NCBI RefSeq assembly: GCF_000515275.1 | Contig: NZ_KI911560.1 | Location: 310,001 to 374,000, forward strand | Direction of reading: 5' to 3' | DNA length: 64,000 bases | Source of the DNA: Methylophilus sp. 5 | Lineage (GTDB): Bacteria; Pseudomonadota; Gammaproteobacteria; Burkholderiales; Methylophilaceae | Part shown: positions 52,500-61,170 of the stretch, in pieces | Numbering within the stretch: position 1 is the stretch's first letter | Layout: the number at the start of each line of letters is the position of its first letter | Notes under the pieces: generated by a model | What the model was told of the DNA's origin: nothing | Database searches by the model: none | The model's input: the letters and a program-made list of their open reading frames with translations, nothing else | Made by a program: the position numbers and the translations under genes

Positions 52500-52676
52500 C
52501 TAACGCGGAATAATGTTTAGTTTGACGTGCGTAATGCCTGTTTGAGAAGAGATGGCATCGACGCATTTTTCTACTTCAGCAAGTTTGCCCTTTAGCATGA
52601 CTGTTTCCATGCAATGCTCATGGTCTAAATGTACGTGCTGTGCAGCAATGAACACATGATGATGTGCATGCTGTTG
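52500..52676 (-). pseudogene. nikR: nikR remnant: C-terminal nickel-binding domain only
   Basis: On the minus strand 58 codons read HAHHHVFIAAQHVHLDHEHC, then METVMLKGKLAEVEKCVDAI and SSQTGITHVKLNI. This is the ACT-like C-terminal domain of the nickel-responsive repressor NikR, with the nickel ligands of H-V-H..C spacing (H87, H89 and C95 in E. coli numbering) kept. In-frame TAA at 52677-52679 precedes it and no ribbon-helix-helix DNA-binding domain is found in any frame upstream. It cannot act as a repressor. It is convergent with the TonB receptor, whose transport role it may once have regulated. Confidence 0.75.
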
Positions 52677-52679
52677 TTA

Positions 52680-53043
52680 GGGGCAATTCAAACACTGTTA
52701 CAACCTTTAGTTTTTCTCCCTCACCTGGCAGGCGCCATCCTAGGAAGTAGCCCTCATCAACCGAATTCAGCAGTATTTATTTCTGTACCTTTTATACAGT
52801 TTTATGGTTTATTTTTATTTATTTGCTGGTTAAAGACTCATCGGAAAAACAATGGTAGCGACTAGCCAAACAATCAGCGGCTAGCGGATACGACGGTAAT
52901 CCCGGCTGAGATCATTAGCCATTTGTTGGCTTGACGTGAGTCCAGATACAACATTGTGAGACAGCTAGATTTCCCGCCTATACACTCGTGACTCTGTAAT
53001 CGATCTGATTATCTGGAGGAGAAAACATAAGGTCAGAAAAGTA
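52680..53043. other. Intergenic stretch, probable decay zone
   Basis: No supported gene. It contains a plus-strand frame ending near 52865 with a hydrophobic run (FISVPFIQFYGLFLFICW) that lacks a convincing start and overlaps the nikR remnant. Near 53012 there is CTGGAGGAGAAAACAT, a strong ribosome binding site with no start codon behind it. Both suggest deleted genes. Confidence 0.4.
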
Positions 53044-53072
53044 AAAAACACCTCTTAATTTGAGGTGTTTTT
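53044..53072. terminator. Bidirectional terminator downstream of the arsR-type gene
   Basis: AAAAACACCTC-TTAATTT-GAGGTGTTTTT is symmetric and gives a T run on either strand; it lies 20 bp beyond the arsR-type stop on the minus strand. Confidence 0.88.
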
Positions 53073-53091
53073 CAACAAATAAATCATAGCT

Positions 53092-53403
53092 TTATGATTT
53101 ATTAAGCGCAGTTAACACCGACTGCAACACCCCAGGAAACTTTTGCTCAATCTCCGCCACTCTGAGCGCATTCATGTGCTCTGTGCCTTCAATTAAGGTT
53201 TCCACTAATCCGGCTGCGCGCAGGATTTTAAAGTGATGCGACATGCTGGATTTAGGGCGATTTAAATCCAGCTCACCGCATGTGAGTTTGCGGCCAGCAT
53301 TAGCCAAACGGCCAACAATCTCAAGGCGCGTCGGGTCAGACAGGGCATACATGATGTCTGTCAGCTCTACTTGATCAATACTCGGATGCTTAATTTGCCG
53401 CAT
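53092..53403 (-). CDS. ArsR-family transcriptional regulator
   Basis: A 103-residue winged-helix protein. It has MYALSDPTRLEIVGRLA, then CGELDLNRPKSSMSHHFKILRAAGLVETLIEGTEHMNALR, the ArsR recognition helix and wing. No metal-binding Cys pair (CVC) is present, so it more likely senses a small molecule or redox state than arsenic. It is divergent from an MFS exporter and reductase pair, with an 18-bp inverted repeat between, and probably represses them and itself. Confidence 0.9.
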   Translation of the reverse strand: MRQIKHPSIDQVELTDIMYALSDPTRLEIVGRLANAGRKLTCGELDLNRPKSSMSHHFKILRAAGLVETLIEGTEHMNALRVAEIEQKFPGVLQSVLTALNKS

Positions 53404-53440
53404 GTTTAAAATTTATCACAACGCTTGATATTATTCTATA

Positions 53441-53458
53441 GTTCGATTATATTCGAAC
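53441..53458. promoter_or_regulatory. Putative ArsR-family operator
   Basis: GTTCGA-TTATAT-TCGAAC, a perfect inverted repeat between the divergent arsR-type gene and MFS gene; 34 bp before the MFS start. Operator function is inferred from symmetry and position. Confidence 0.7.
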
Positions 53459-53491
53459 ATTAGAAGTTAACCTAAAACATAAAGTAGCGTG

Positions 53492-54682
53492 ATGAATAAA
53501 CAAAAATCGTCTCAAGGCATTCCCCTCGCCTTATATGCATTAATGGCCGGTGCGTTTGGCATAGGCACCACAGAGTTTGTGATTATGGGTTTGTTGCCCG
53601 AAGTCAGCCGCGACTTACAGGTCACTATTCCCATGGCAGGGCTCTTAATCAGTGGCTATGCCTTGGGTGTCGCCGTTGGCGCGCCGATTATGTCTATATT
53701 AATGGCCAAGTTTTCGCGCAAAAAGTCTTTGCTGTGGTTGATGGGTATATTTACGCTGGGCAACCTGATCTGCGCCATCGCGCCGGATTACACCACGCTG
53801 ATGATCGCGAGAGTGGTGACTTCATTTGCGCATGGGACGTTTTTTGGCATAGGCGCAGTGGTGGCCACCAGCCTGGTGCCTAAAGACAAGCGCGCACTGG
53901 CGATTGCATTAATGTTTACCGGCCTCACAGTGGCCAATGTGATTGGCGTGCCTGCGGGCACCTGGTTGGGCCAATTGTTGGGTTGGCGATCAACCTTTTG
54001 GGCAGTGACCATGATAGGCCCGTTGGCGTTGGCAGCCATCTACTTTCTGGTGCCTAGTGACCATCATGCAGAAAAAGTGGCGGTTAAGTCTGAGATCAAT
54101 GCCTTGTTGCAACCGCAGGTGATTGCCGGGTTACTGCTGACCATTATTGCGGATACCGGCTTGTTCGCTATCCTGACCTATGTCGCGCCGATTTTGACTG
54201 ATGTGGCCCATTTTTCACCCGCCGCCATCTCGCCGGTATTTTTATTATTTGGCGTAGGCATGGTGATTGGCAACATCATTGGCGCCAAGCTTGCAGATAT
54301 CAACCTCGATAAAACACTGATAGGTGCGTTGATGTTCATCATCGCCACTTTGGCCTCGTTCTCGCTGTTTTCGCATAACCAGATTGCAGTCGTCAGCCTG
54401 GTTGGCTTACTCGGCATTGCGGGCTTTGCGATGGTGCCGTCACTACAGATAAAAATCCTCGAAAAAGCCAGTGGTGCCCCTACCCTGGCCTCTGCCATGA
54501 ACATCGGCGCCTTCAATGTGGGTAATGCCGCAGGCGCCTGGGTCGGTGGGCTGGTGATTTCCTCAGGATTAGGGCTCACCTCGATAGGCTGGATTGCCGC
54601 CTGCATTGTATTTGTCGGACTCGTATTGGCGGTGGTCGAACTACGACTGGTTTCAAGCCGCCCTCATTCAACACCTGCGTAA
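53492..54682 (+). CDS. MFS efflux transporter (AraJ/YdhP-like DHA1 family)
   Basis: A 396-residue, 12-helix major facilitator of the DHA1 drug:H+ antiporter group. It opens IPLALYALMAGAFGIGTTEFVIMGLLPEVSRDL, the family hallmark of helix 1. The helix 2-3 loop MAKFSRKKSLLW and helix 5 motif C region (GVPAGTWLGQLLGWRSTFW) are present. The product exports small organic compounds, sugars or drugs. It is divergent from the ArsR-type gene and 27 nt before an old-yellow-enzyme reductase, so export and reduction of one electrophilic compound is a plausible joint task. ATG at 53492; a GTG lies one codon upstream. Confidence 0.9.
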   Translation: MNKQKSSQGIPLALYALMAGAFGIGTTEFVIMGLLPEVSRDLQVTIPMAGLLISGYALGVAVGAPIMSILMAKFSRKKSLLWLMGIFTLGNLICAIAPDYTTLMIARVVTSFAHGTFFGIGAVVATSLVPKDKRALAIALMFTGLTVANVIGVPAGTWLGQLLGWRSTFWAVTMIGPLALAAIYFLVPSDHHAEKVAVKSEINALLQPQVIAGLLLTIIADTGLFAILTYVAPILTDVAHFSPAAISPVFLLFGVGMVIGNIIGAKLADINLDKTLIGALMFIIATLASFSLFSHNQIAVVSLVGLLGIAGFAMVPSLQIKILEKASGAPTLASAMNIGAFNVGNAAGAWVGGLVISSGLGLTSIGWIAACIVFVGLVLAVVELRLVSSRPHSTPA

Positions 54683-54709
54683 ATACGCTTTAACTATAAA
54701 AGGACCATC

Positions 54710-55816
54710 ATGGCTGACTTATTTTCAAGCTACCAATTAAAAGATGTCACTCTCAGAAACCGCATTGCGATTCCGCCCATGTGCCAATATATGGCCGAAG
54801 ATGGCGTGGTAAATGACTGGCATTTGGCGCATTACACCACCCTCGCCCGTGGTGGCAGCGGTTTGGTGATTGTAGAAGCCACTGGCGTTGCGCCAGAAGG
54901 CCGCATTACCCCGGGCTGCCTGGGCATATGGAATGATGCACAAGCTGAAAAGCTGCGTGAAATTGCGGCAGCCATCAAAGCCGCTGGTGCAGTGCCCGGC
55001 ATCCAGATTGCGCATGCAGGCCGCAAAGCCAGCGCCAACAAACCTTGGGAGGGCGATGACCATATCGCAGAGAACGACCCACGCGCCTGGCAAACCATTG
55101 CGCCTTCGGCGATTGCGTTTGGTGGTGACTTACCACGCGTGCCAACAGAAATGACCATTGCAGATATTCAACGCGTAAAAAATGATTTTGCGGCCGCGGC
55201 CAAACGCACACTGGATGCAGGCTTTGAGTGGCTGGAAATCCACTTTGCGCATGGCTACCTCGGGCAAAGTTTTACCTCGGCACATTCTAATCACCGCACC
55301 GATAGTTACGGTGGCAGTTTTGAAAATCGCTCACGTTTCACCATTGAAACCGTGGAAGCCATCCGCGAAGTGTGGCCCGAAAACCTGCCACTCACGGCAC
55401 GATTCGGTGTGATTGAATACGATGGCAACGATGAACAAACCTTGAGTGAATCAATTCAACTGGTGAAAGCCTGGAAACAACGCGGCCTGGATATGCTGAG
55501 TGTGAGTGTCGGCTTCACTATTCCCGAGACCAATATCCCCTGGGGACCTGCATTTTTGGCACCGATTGCCCAACGTGTGCGCAATGAAGCAGGCATTCCC
55601 GTCTCATCCGCATGGGGTTTTGGTGCGCCGTCATTGGCTGATAACGCGATTCGCCAAGAACATCTGGACCTGGCGATGATTGGGCGTGCGCATCTGGAAA
55701 ACCCGCACTGGCCATATTTTGCCGCCAAAGCGTTGAATAAGGAAAATCCAGCCTGGGTATTACCAGCACCTTATGCGCACTGGCTGGCAAGATATAGAAG
55801 CCCGACCGCGGACTAA
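54710..55816 (+). CDS. NADH:flavin oxidoreductase, old yellow enzyme (XenA/YqjM type)
   Basis: A 368-residue FMN-dependent TIM-barrel ene-reductase with AAAGGACC upstream. It has RNRIAIPPMCQYM (Cys25 as in YqjM Cys26), HYTTLARGGSGLVIVEATGV, QIAHAGRKAS, the substrate-binding pair in EIHFAHGYLGQSF, SNHRTDSYGGSFENRSRF and GRAHLENP for the phosphate. These are marks of the thermophilic-like/YqjM class. It reduces activated C=C bonds or nitro groups of electrophiles using NAD(P)H. It is probably co-transcribed with the MFS exporter under ArsR control. Confidence 0.93.
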   Translation: MADLFSSYQLKDVTLRNRIAIPPMCQYMAEDGVVNDWHLAHYTTLARGGSGLVIVEATGVAPEGRITPGCLGIWNDAQAEKLREIAAAIKAAGAVPGIQIAHAGRKASANKPWEGDDHIAENDPRAWQTIAPSAIAFGGDLPRVPTEMTIADIQRVKNDFAAAAKRTLDAGFEWLEIHFAHGYLGQSFTSAHSNHRTDSYGGSFENRSRFTIETVEAIREVWPENLPLTARFGVIEYDGNDEQTLSESIQLVKAWKQRGLDMLSVSVGFTIPETNIPWGPAFLAPIAQRVRNEAGIPVSSAWGFGAPSLADNAIRQEHLDLAMIGRAHLENPHWPYFAAKALNKENPAWVLPAPYAHWLARYRSPTAD

Positions 55817-55838
55817 GCTTAACGTTAGCCGCACAAAA

Positions 55839-55868
55839 AAATAAACCTGCCATTTGGCAGGTTTATTT
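55839..55868. terminator. Bidirectional terminator between the ene-reductase and amt
   Basis: AAATAAACCTGCC-ATTT-GGCAGGTTTATTT; A-rich before and T-rich after, so it can serve both convergent genes. Confidence 0.9.
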
Positions 55869-55909
55869 TAAATCGCAGTATCAGGTAGTTAAAGGCTTCT
55901 GTCTAAAAC

Positions 55910-57100
55910 TCAGTCCCCTGACACCGACGGAATCTTATGAATACTTAAATCCGCGCCGTCAAATTCTGATTCGGCATCCAGCCTTAAGCCAACTACTTTT
56001 TTAATCAGGCCATAGACGATAGCTCCGCCAACCAGCGCGACCACGACACCTAGCAGTGTGCCGATTAATTGGCTGATCAAACTCACGCCGCCCATGCCAC
56101 CCAGTGCCGAGCAGCCAAAAATACCGGCGGCTATCCCACCCCAGGCGCCGCATAAACCGTGCAACGGCCACACACCGAGTACATCATCAATTTTCAAACG
56201 GCTTTGGGTCACCGTAAACGCCCATACGAACAGGGTGCCTGCGACCGCGCCGGTGACTAATGCGCCCAGCGGGTGCATGACATCTGAGCCCGCACACACA
56301 GCCACTAGCCCCGCCAAGGGGCCATTGTGTACAAAACCGGGGTCGTTTTTACCCAGCACCAGTGCGGCCAGCGTGCCACCTACCAATGCCATTAGCGAGT
56401 TAACAGCCACCAGGCCAGTAATATTTTGAATCGACTGCGCAGACATGACATTAAAGCCAAACCAGCCGACGGTGAGTATCCAGGCGCCCAACGCAAGAAA
56501 AGGAATATTAGACGGTGGATAAGCGTGCAAGCGGCCATCTTTGGTGTAGCGGCCAGTGCGCGCACCAAGCAAAATGACAGCGGCCAGTGCGATCCAGCCG
56601 CCCATGGCATGCACGACAACAGAACCGGCAAAATCATGAAAGCCAGCGCCAAAACTGGCTTTTAACCAGCCCTGAAAACCAAAATGGTTGTTCCAGGCGA
56701 TGCCTTCAAAAAACGGGTAAACAAAACCGACAATCAGAAAAGTCGCGGCCATTTGCGGATTAAATTTGGCACGCTCGGCAATGCCGCCGGACACAATCGC
56801 CGGAATAGCGGCGGCAAAGGTGAGTAAGAAAAAGAATTTAACCAGGTCGTAGCCATTTTTGGCGGCCAACACGTCGGCACCACTGAAAAAATTGATGCCA
56901 TAGGCAATGCTGTAACCAATGAAAAAATAGGCGATGGTAGACACAGAAAAGTCCACCATGATTTTAACCAGGGCGTTGACCTGATTTTTTTGACGCACGG
57001 TGCCGACTTCTAAAAAGGCAAACCCGGCATGCATGGCCAGCACCATAATGGCCCCTAGCAACACAAACAAGACGTCATTCGCTGACACTAATGCTTCCAT
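55910..57100 (-). CDS. amt: Ammonium transporter (Amt family)
   Basis: A 396-residue, 11-helix ammonium channel. The twin-histidine pore is visible as VVVHAMGGWIAL (first His) and VWPLHGLCGAWGG (second His), and the signature DFAGSVVVHAMGG is intact. It lacks a cleaved signal peptide: the mature-like start is EALVSANDVLFVLLGAIMVL. AmtB proteins are usually gated by GlnK, but no glnK gene lies beside it here. A sigma-54 promoter and an NtrC-type site are found upstream, so it is likely induced at low nitrogen together with both nas operons. Confidence 0.94.
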   Translation of the reverse strand: MEALVSANDVLFVLLGAIMVLAMHAGFAFLEVGTVRQKNQVNALVKIMVDFSVSTIAYFFIGYSIAYGINFFSGADVLAAKNGYDLVKFFFLLTFAAAIPAIVSGGIAERAKFNPQMAATFLIVGFVYPFFEGIAWNNHFGFQGWLKASFGAGFHDFAGSVVVHAMGGWIALAAVILLGARTGRYTKDGRLHAYPPSNIPFLALGAWILTVGWFGFNVMSAQSIQNITGLVAVNSLMALVGGTLAALVLGKNDPGFVHNGPLAGLVAVCAGSDVMHPLGALVTGAVAGTLFVWAFTVTQSRLKIDDVLGVWPLHGLCGAWGGIAAGIFGCSALGGMGGVSLISQLIGTLLGVVVALVGGAIVYGLIKKVVGLRLDAESEFDGADLSIHKIPSVSGD

Positions 57101-57207
57101 TTCGCTCTCCGACTAATAGTAGTAAAAGTTGGCGTTTTGCCTGACAGGCACGCCTTATATTGAATACGCACTATTAAAATGCGCATCAATTTAATGCGCA
57201 TGGCTAA

Positions 57208-57223
57208 AGCAAATATCAGACCA
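57208..57223 (-). promoter_or_regulatory. Sigma-54 promoter of amt
   Basis: On the minus strand TGGTCTG-ATAT-TTGCT has the invariant GG and GC with 10 nt between. It departs from consensus at two positions of the -24 box, so it should be weaker than the nas promoters. The predicted start near 57196 gives a ~95-nt leader containing two copies of the palindrome ATGCGCAT (57179-57186, 57194-57201) and a GGCGT..ACGCC hairpin (57131-57154). Confidence 0.7.
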
Positions 57224-57304
57224 TTTATATGTGATTGATTTTAAAGGCGCTTACTTGAGGGCGCAGACAAAAATGCACCAAAATTGAACCACCTAAAGTG
57301 CATT

Positions 57305-57319
57305 GCACAATTTTAGTGC
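57305..57319. promoter_or_regulatory. NtrC-type binding site upstream of amt
   Basis: GCAC-AATTTTA-GTGC fits GCAC-N7-GTGC, about 85 bp upstream of the amt sigma-54 promoter. Further half-sites (TGCACC near 57272 and GTGCA near 57298) flank it. It lies just past the stop of the convergently placed gene at 57324. Confidence 0.7.
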
Positions 57320-57323
57320 AAAA

Positions 57324-58052
57324 TTACATAATTTCTGGCGGTTGCAATTGTTTGAGCATTTCAGCAGCATCGGGATGTGCGGCCCAAAAATAGTAGAACT
57401 CGCGCACGGCGTTTAAAAACAGGTGGCGGGTATTTTTGAGGTTAAATAGCGGCAACGTAGCATCAGCAGTGATACGAAAAGCATTTTTTTCTGTCATCGG
57501 TGCTTCACGCAAACGCAGTAGCATCAGTTTTGCCATGCGTGTACGCAGCTCAATATCCATCTCTTGCTTGTGCTCCATGGATTTAAGCGCTTTAACATAG
57601 CCATTGAGCGCCCATAGCTCTGAGGTCTCAAATTTTTCAGACTGCAAGGCAGGCCACACTGACTGCAGATCAATCACAGCCGGTTGCCAACCGATAGGAT
57701 GCAACTCAAAACCAACCGTATCCGCATATTGCATGACGGCTTTGACATCGCCGCGCCAAAACGGATAAAACTCGCGGATAATAGTGAGCAACTCTGGCCA
57801 GCGCTGTGCTGGTTTATCGGCCAGGCAATCATCCACGGCCACGCGGTAGGCGGTGCTGGTACACTCCTGATGCGCAAGCAAAGGGCTTAACTCTGCCAAC
57901 AAGGCATCGCGCTGCGCCATAATGGCGTCATCCGCGCCCTTGCCATGCAATAAATTATAATAAGCTTGAATAGCGTCTGCTTCGCGACTTGAACTCATGA
58001 CAGGCTGCACTGATATAGGAATATGAACTTGAAACATCATACACTGAAACAT
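57324..58052 (-). CDS. Uncharacterised soluble protein
   Basis: I do not recognise a family. The product (242 residues from 58052, or 224 from an internal ATG at 57998, MSSSREADAIQAYYNLL) is predicted helical and soluble, without signal or membrane segment. Distinct stretches are AYYNLLHGKGADDAIMAQRDALL, RWPELLTIIREFYPFWRGDV and AVREFYYFWAAHPDAAEML. It is divergent from the DUF3301 gene and upstream of the amt control region. The start is uncertain because no good ribosome binding site precedes either ATG. Confidence 0.65.
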   Translation of the reverse strand: MFQCMMFQVHIPISVQPVMSSSREADAIQAYYNLLHGKGADDAIMAQRDALLAELSPLLAHQECTSTAYRVAVDDCLADKPAQRWPELLTIIREFYPFWRGDVKAVMQYADTVGFELHPIGWQPAVIDLQSVWPALQSEKFETSELWALNGYVKALKSMEHKQEMDIELRTRMAKLMLLRLREAPMTEKNAFRITADATLPLFNLKNTRHLFLNAVREFYYFWAAHPDAAEMLKQLQPPEIM

Positions 58053-58077
58053 ATGATCGCTTTACTGGAGAACAACA

Positions 58078-58386
58078 ATGGCTGAATGGGCTTTATTGGC
58101 CATTTTAATTGCTGGCGCATGGTTTTGGATGGACTCTGTGGCCAAACGCGAAACGGCGCTAAAAATTGGGCGCCAACTGGCAGAGCGTTGCCACCTGCAA
58201 TTTTTAGATGAAACCGTGGCCTGCTCGCGCGTGGGCTTTGCCAGAGATGGCAATGGCCGCATGCAAGTGCAGCGCACCTATACTTTTGACGTTTCCAGCC
58301 AGGGTATAGAACGCATGGCCTGCCATTTACAACTGCGCGGCGCACAACTGGTGGCCTGGCATATTCCGCCCTACGCGGCGCAATAG
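58078..58386 (+). CDS. DUF3301-family small membrane-anchored protein
   Basis: A 102-residue protein: one N-terminal membrane helix (WALLAILIAGAWFWMDS), then AKRETALKIGRQLAERCHLQFLDETVACSRVG, the DUF3301 core, and RTYTFDVSSQGIERMACHLQLRGAQLVAW. The function of the family is unknown. ATG at 58078, preceded by TGGAGAA. It lies 32 nt before gluQ on the same strand, an adjacency also seen in other betaproteobacteria as far as I recall. Confidence 0.8.
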   Translation: MAEWALLAILIAGAWFWMDSVAKRETALKIGRQLAERCHLQFLDETVACSRVGFARDGNGRMQVQRTYTFDVSSQGIERMACHLQLRGAQLVAWHIPPYAAQ

Positions 58387-58417
58387 TGTTTAATTAGCGC
58401 GTTTGATCGCACCAATA

Positions 58418-59290
58418 ATGGTCGTTGGCCGCTTTGCTCCCTCCCCCACCGGGCCACTGCATTTTGGCTCACTGGTGGCCGCCGTCGCCAGTTATTGCGA
58501 CGCCAAAAGTCAAGGTGGTCTGTGGTGGTTACGCATTGAAGATGTAGACCAAACCAGGCGCGTGGCAGGCGTCAGTGCAAACATCATCCAGACCTTACAA
58601 CGCTATGGCTTCACCTGGGACGGCGAGATTGTTTACCAAAGCCAGCGTGATCAATACTACGAAGCGGCGCTAGCCCAATTACGCCAACTTGGCCTGGCTT
58701 ACGCATGCACCTGCTCGCGCAAAGAGATCGCCGACTCCAGCACGCTGCATGGCATAGAAGGTGTCATTTACCCGGGCACTTGCCTGCAACACCCAACCAA
58801 GCCAGACACGCCTGCCGCCTGGCGCATTAAAACAGACCGCTCCCCCATTGGCTTTGCAGACCCTATTCAAGGCCATCAACAAAATAATATGGCTACAGAC
58901 ATTGGTGACTTTGTGATTAAACGTGCCGATGGGCTGTTCAGCTATCAATTGGCGGTGGTGGTAGATGACGCCTTACAGGGCGTGACGCATGTGGTGCGTG
59001 GTGCAGATTTGCTTAACTCGACCACGCGGCAAATCTACCTGCAACAATTACTGGGCTACCCAACGCCCGCCTATGCCCACATTCCGCTCGTGTTGAATGC
59101 AGACGGTCAAAAACTAAGTAAGCAAACGCTGGCGACGGCATTGCCAGACGATAATATCGTCGCCACACTCATCGCAGCCCTCGTTTTTTTGCAACAACCA
59201 TTACCAGATAATGCCCTGTCATTGCCACTGGCACACTTGTGGCAATGGGCATTCGCCCACTGGCAACTACCGAAAATTACCAGTGATTAA
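58418..59290 (+). CDS. gluQ: Glutamyl-queuosine tRNA(Asp) synthetase
   Basis: A 290-residue truncated glutamyl-tRNA synthetase paralogue. The class I motif is GRFAPSPTGPLHFGSLVAA (HFGS in place of HIGH), the zinc site reads YACTCSRKEI..YPGTC, and the KMSKS motif is KLSKQ. It lacks the anticodon-binding domain, as expected for GluQ-RS, which charges glutamate onto queuosine 34 of tRNA-Asp. The ATG at 58418 is preferred over a TTG at 58403 since family members start just before GRFAPSPTG. Length is normal. Confidence 0.93.
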   Translation: MVVGRFAPSPTGPLHFGSLVAAVASYCDAKSQGGLWWLRIEDVDQTRRVAGVSANIIQTLQRYGFTWDGEIVYQSQRDQYYEAALAQLRQLGLAYACTCSRKEIADSSTLHGIEGVIYPGTCLQHPTKPDTPAAWRIKTDRSPIGFADPIQGHQQNNMATDIGDFVIKRADGLFSYQLAVVVDDALQGVTHVVRGADLLNSTTRQIYLQQLLGYPTPAYAHIPLVLNADGQKLSKQTLATALPDDNIVATLIAALVFLQQPLPDNALSLPLAHLWQWAFAHWQLPKITSD

Positions 59291-59325
59291 CAATTAGGGC
59301 GTCATCCAAATGGTAAAATGGTGGC

Positions 59326-60198
59326 ATGAACCAAGTACACAACCAAGACCAATTACACCCGTTTATTTTTGAGCAGTCTGCCGTCCGTGGCAACTGTGTC
59401 CAACTACACCAAAGCCTGTCGACTGCACTTGAGCACCAGACATTGCCGCCTGCCCTGAAAAAAGCCATCGGCGAGTTCACTGCGGCCAGTGTGCTGCTCA
59501 CCGCCACCCTCAAAATGCAGGGCAAGCTGATTTTGCAATTGCAAAGCCAGGGCGCACTGCAATTACTGGTGGTGGAATGCACCTCAGCGCTTAACATTCG
59601 CGCCACCGCCAAAGTCAATGGCGAGCTGTCTGGTGACAGCCTCACTGAGTGGCTCAAACAAGGACAGTTGGTGATTACCTTAATGCCAGAAGAAGGCGAA
59701 CCCTATCAGGGCATTGTGCCGCTAGAAGGTGACAGCATTGCCAGCATGCTAGAAAACTATATGCTACGCTCGCAGCAAATTGATACGCGTTTATGGCTAT
59801 CGTCAGATGGTGAGCGCGCCTCAGGCTTGCTGCTACAAAAGCTGCCGCAACAACAAGAAAGCGACCTGGATTGCTGGAACCGCGTGCAGTATCTGGCGGG
59901 CACGGTTACCCAGCAAGAATTGTTAACCCTGGACACAGTCACCCTGTTACAACGCCTGTTTGTAGAAGAAGACGTGCGATTGTTTAATGGTCGCCCGGTA
60001 CAGGCATTTTGCAGCTGCTCACAAACCAGCATCACCAATATGCTGCAAATGCTGGGCATGGCCGAAGTACGCAGCATTGTTGAAGAGCAAGGTAGTGTGC
60101 AAATTCAATGTGACTTTTGCAACAAACACTACGTGGTAGACGAGCAGGAAGCCCTCGCCTTATTTGACGAAGATGATGACCACGAGGTCACTCACTAA
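59326..60198 (+). CDS. hslO: Redox-regulated chaperone Hsp33
   Basis: A 290-residue Hsp33. The C-terminal zinc switch has C229-x-C231 (FCSCSQ) and C262-x2-C265 (CDFCNKHY), the CXC..CXXC arrangement that releases zinc and forms disulfides on oxidation. The N-terminal substrate-binding domain shows ALKKAIGEFTAASVLLTATLK and LVVECTSALNIRATAKVNG. It is active as a holdase under oxidative and heat stress. It is convergent with the RNA methyltransferase gene, only 9 nt away. Confidence 0.95.
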   Translation: MNQVHNQDQLHPFIFEQSAVRGNCVQLHQSLSTALEHQTLPPALKKAIGEFTAASVLLTATLKMQGKLILQLQSQGALQLLVVECTSALNIRATAKVNGELSGDSLTEWLKQGQLVITLMPEEGEPYQGIVPLEGDSIASMLENYMLRSQQIDTRLWLSSDGERASGLLLQKLPQQQESDLDCWNRVQYLAGTVTQQELLTLDTVTLLQRLFVEEDVRLFNGRPVQAFCSCSQTSITNMLQMLGMAEVRSIVEEQGSVQIQCDFCNKHYVVDEQEALALFDEDDDHEVTH

Positions 60199-60207
60199 TA
60201 CGGTAAC

Positions 60208-60999
60208 TCAACGCGACAAGCGTTGGCGCTGACACTCAAACAGCGCCACCGCTGTGGCTGCCGCCGCATTGAGTGACTCCAATGCCAACGTTCTCTGATG
60301 TGCCATCGGAATCGTAATGCAAGTGCCCACAGCCGCTTGCAGCGCAGCAGAAATACCCGCCCCCTCGTTCCCCACCGCAAACAGCACCGGCTCAGCTAAC
60401 GCCTGCTGATACAAACTATCGCCGTGCATGGTTAGCGCCAGCGTATGACCCGCAAAACTGCCAACCACCTCGATGGCATCGACCCCTTCAACCACTGGCA
60501 GCACAAATTGCGCCCCCTGCCCGCCACGTAAGGCCTTGGGTGACCAGGCATCGGTACACCCCTGCGTCAGGTAGGCCACTTGCACCCCCGCCGCTGCGGC
60601 TGTTCGCAGCATACTGCCTAAGTTGCCGGGGTCCTGAATATCCTCAATCAATAAGGCAAAGTCGGCGTGTTCTGGTAAGGCTGGCTCAGGAATATCCACC
60701 AATGCCATCACACCACTACTAGAAGCTACCGGCGCCAGCTCAGCAAACATTAAGGTCGGCAGCAGCATGGTATCCACATCAGACAATTGTTGAATCAACC
60801 CAGTTGCCTCAACCGTGCTATGCCCTTCAGGGATAATCAGCAACCGTGGCTCAGCATAAGTCTGATAATAAGCCTCGATTAAATGCACGCCTTCGAGCAA
60901 GGTCGACGCTGTTTTTCTGCGCTCACGCGACTGATCAACCAGTTTGCGTAGTTGTTTAAAGACGGGATTATCGCGGGAAGTTATGTGTTTAAAGGCCAT
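60208..60999 (-). CDS. TrmH/SpoU-family RNA 2'-O-methyltransferase
   Basis: A 263-residue SPOUT methylase. A substrate-binding N-domain (ITSRDNPVFKQLRKLVDQSRERRKTASTLLEGVHLIEA) resembles TsnR/RlmB-type enzymes. The three SpoU motifs are LLIEDIQDPGNLGSMLRTA (motif 1), VLFAVGNEGAGIS (motif 2) and ITIPMAHQRTLALESLNAAAATAVALFE (motif 3, with MAHQ replacing the usual M-G/S). It methylates a ribose in rRNA or tRNA; which nucleotide cannot be told from sequence. Confidence 0.9.
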   Translation of the reverse strand: MAFKHITSRDNPVFKQLRKLVDQSRERRKTASTLLEGVHLIEAYYQTYAEPRLLIIPEGHSTVEATGLIQQLSDVDTMLLPTLMFAELAPVASSSGVMALVDIPEPALPEHADFALLIEDIQDPGNLGSMLRTAAAAGVQVAYLTQGCTDAWSPKALRGGQGAQFVLPVVEGVDAIEVVGSFAGHTLALTMHGDSLYQQALAEPVLFAVGNEGAGISAALQAAVGTCITIPMAHQRTLALESLNAAAATAVALFECQRQRLSR

Positions 61000-61170
61000 G
61001 GTCGGATTATACGTGAATTGATTGAGTGACTGATTTGGGATTGGGAAGAAAGATTATTCTTTTGATTTTTAAGGAGCGTCTTGGAATCACTCTGCTATAG
61101 ACATAAATCCTGGCAAAGTGAATGTTGCTAGTAGTTGTATTTATTTATCACATTTCCTTTCGCCTTGTTG

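Noticed and set aside
52629..52865. Plus-strand frame of 78 codons with a hydrophobic segment
   Set aside because: Its first third overlaps the nikR remnant on the other strand and it has no ribosome binding site; at most it is another decayed fragment.
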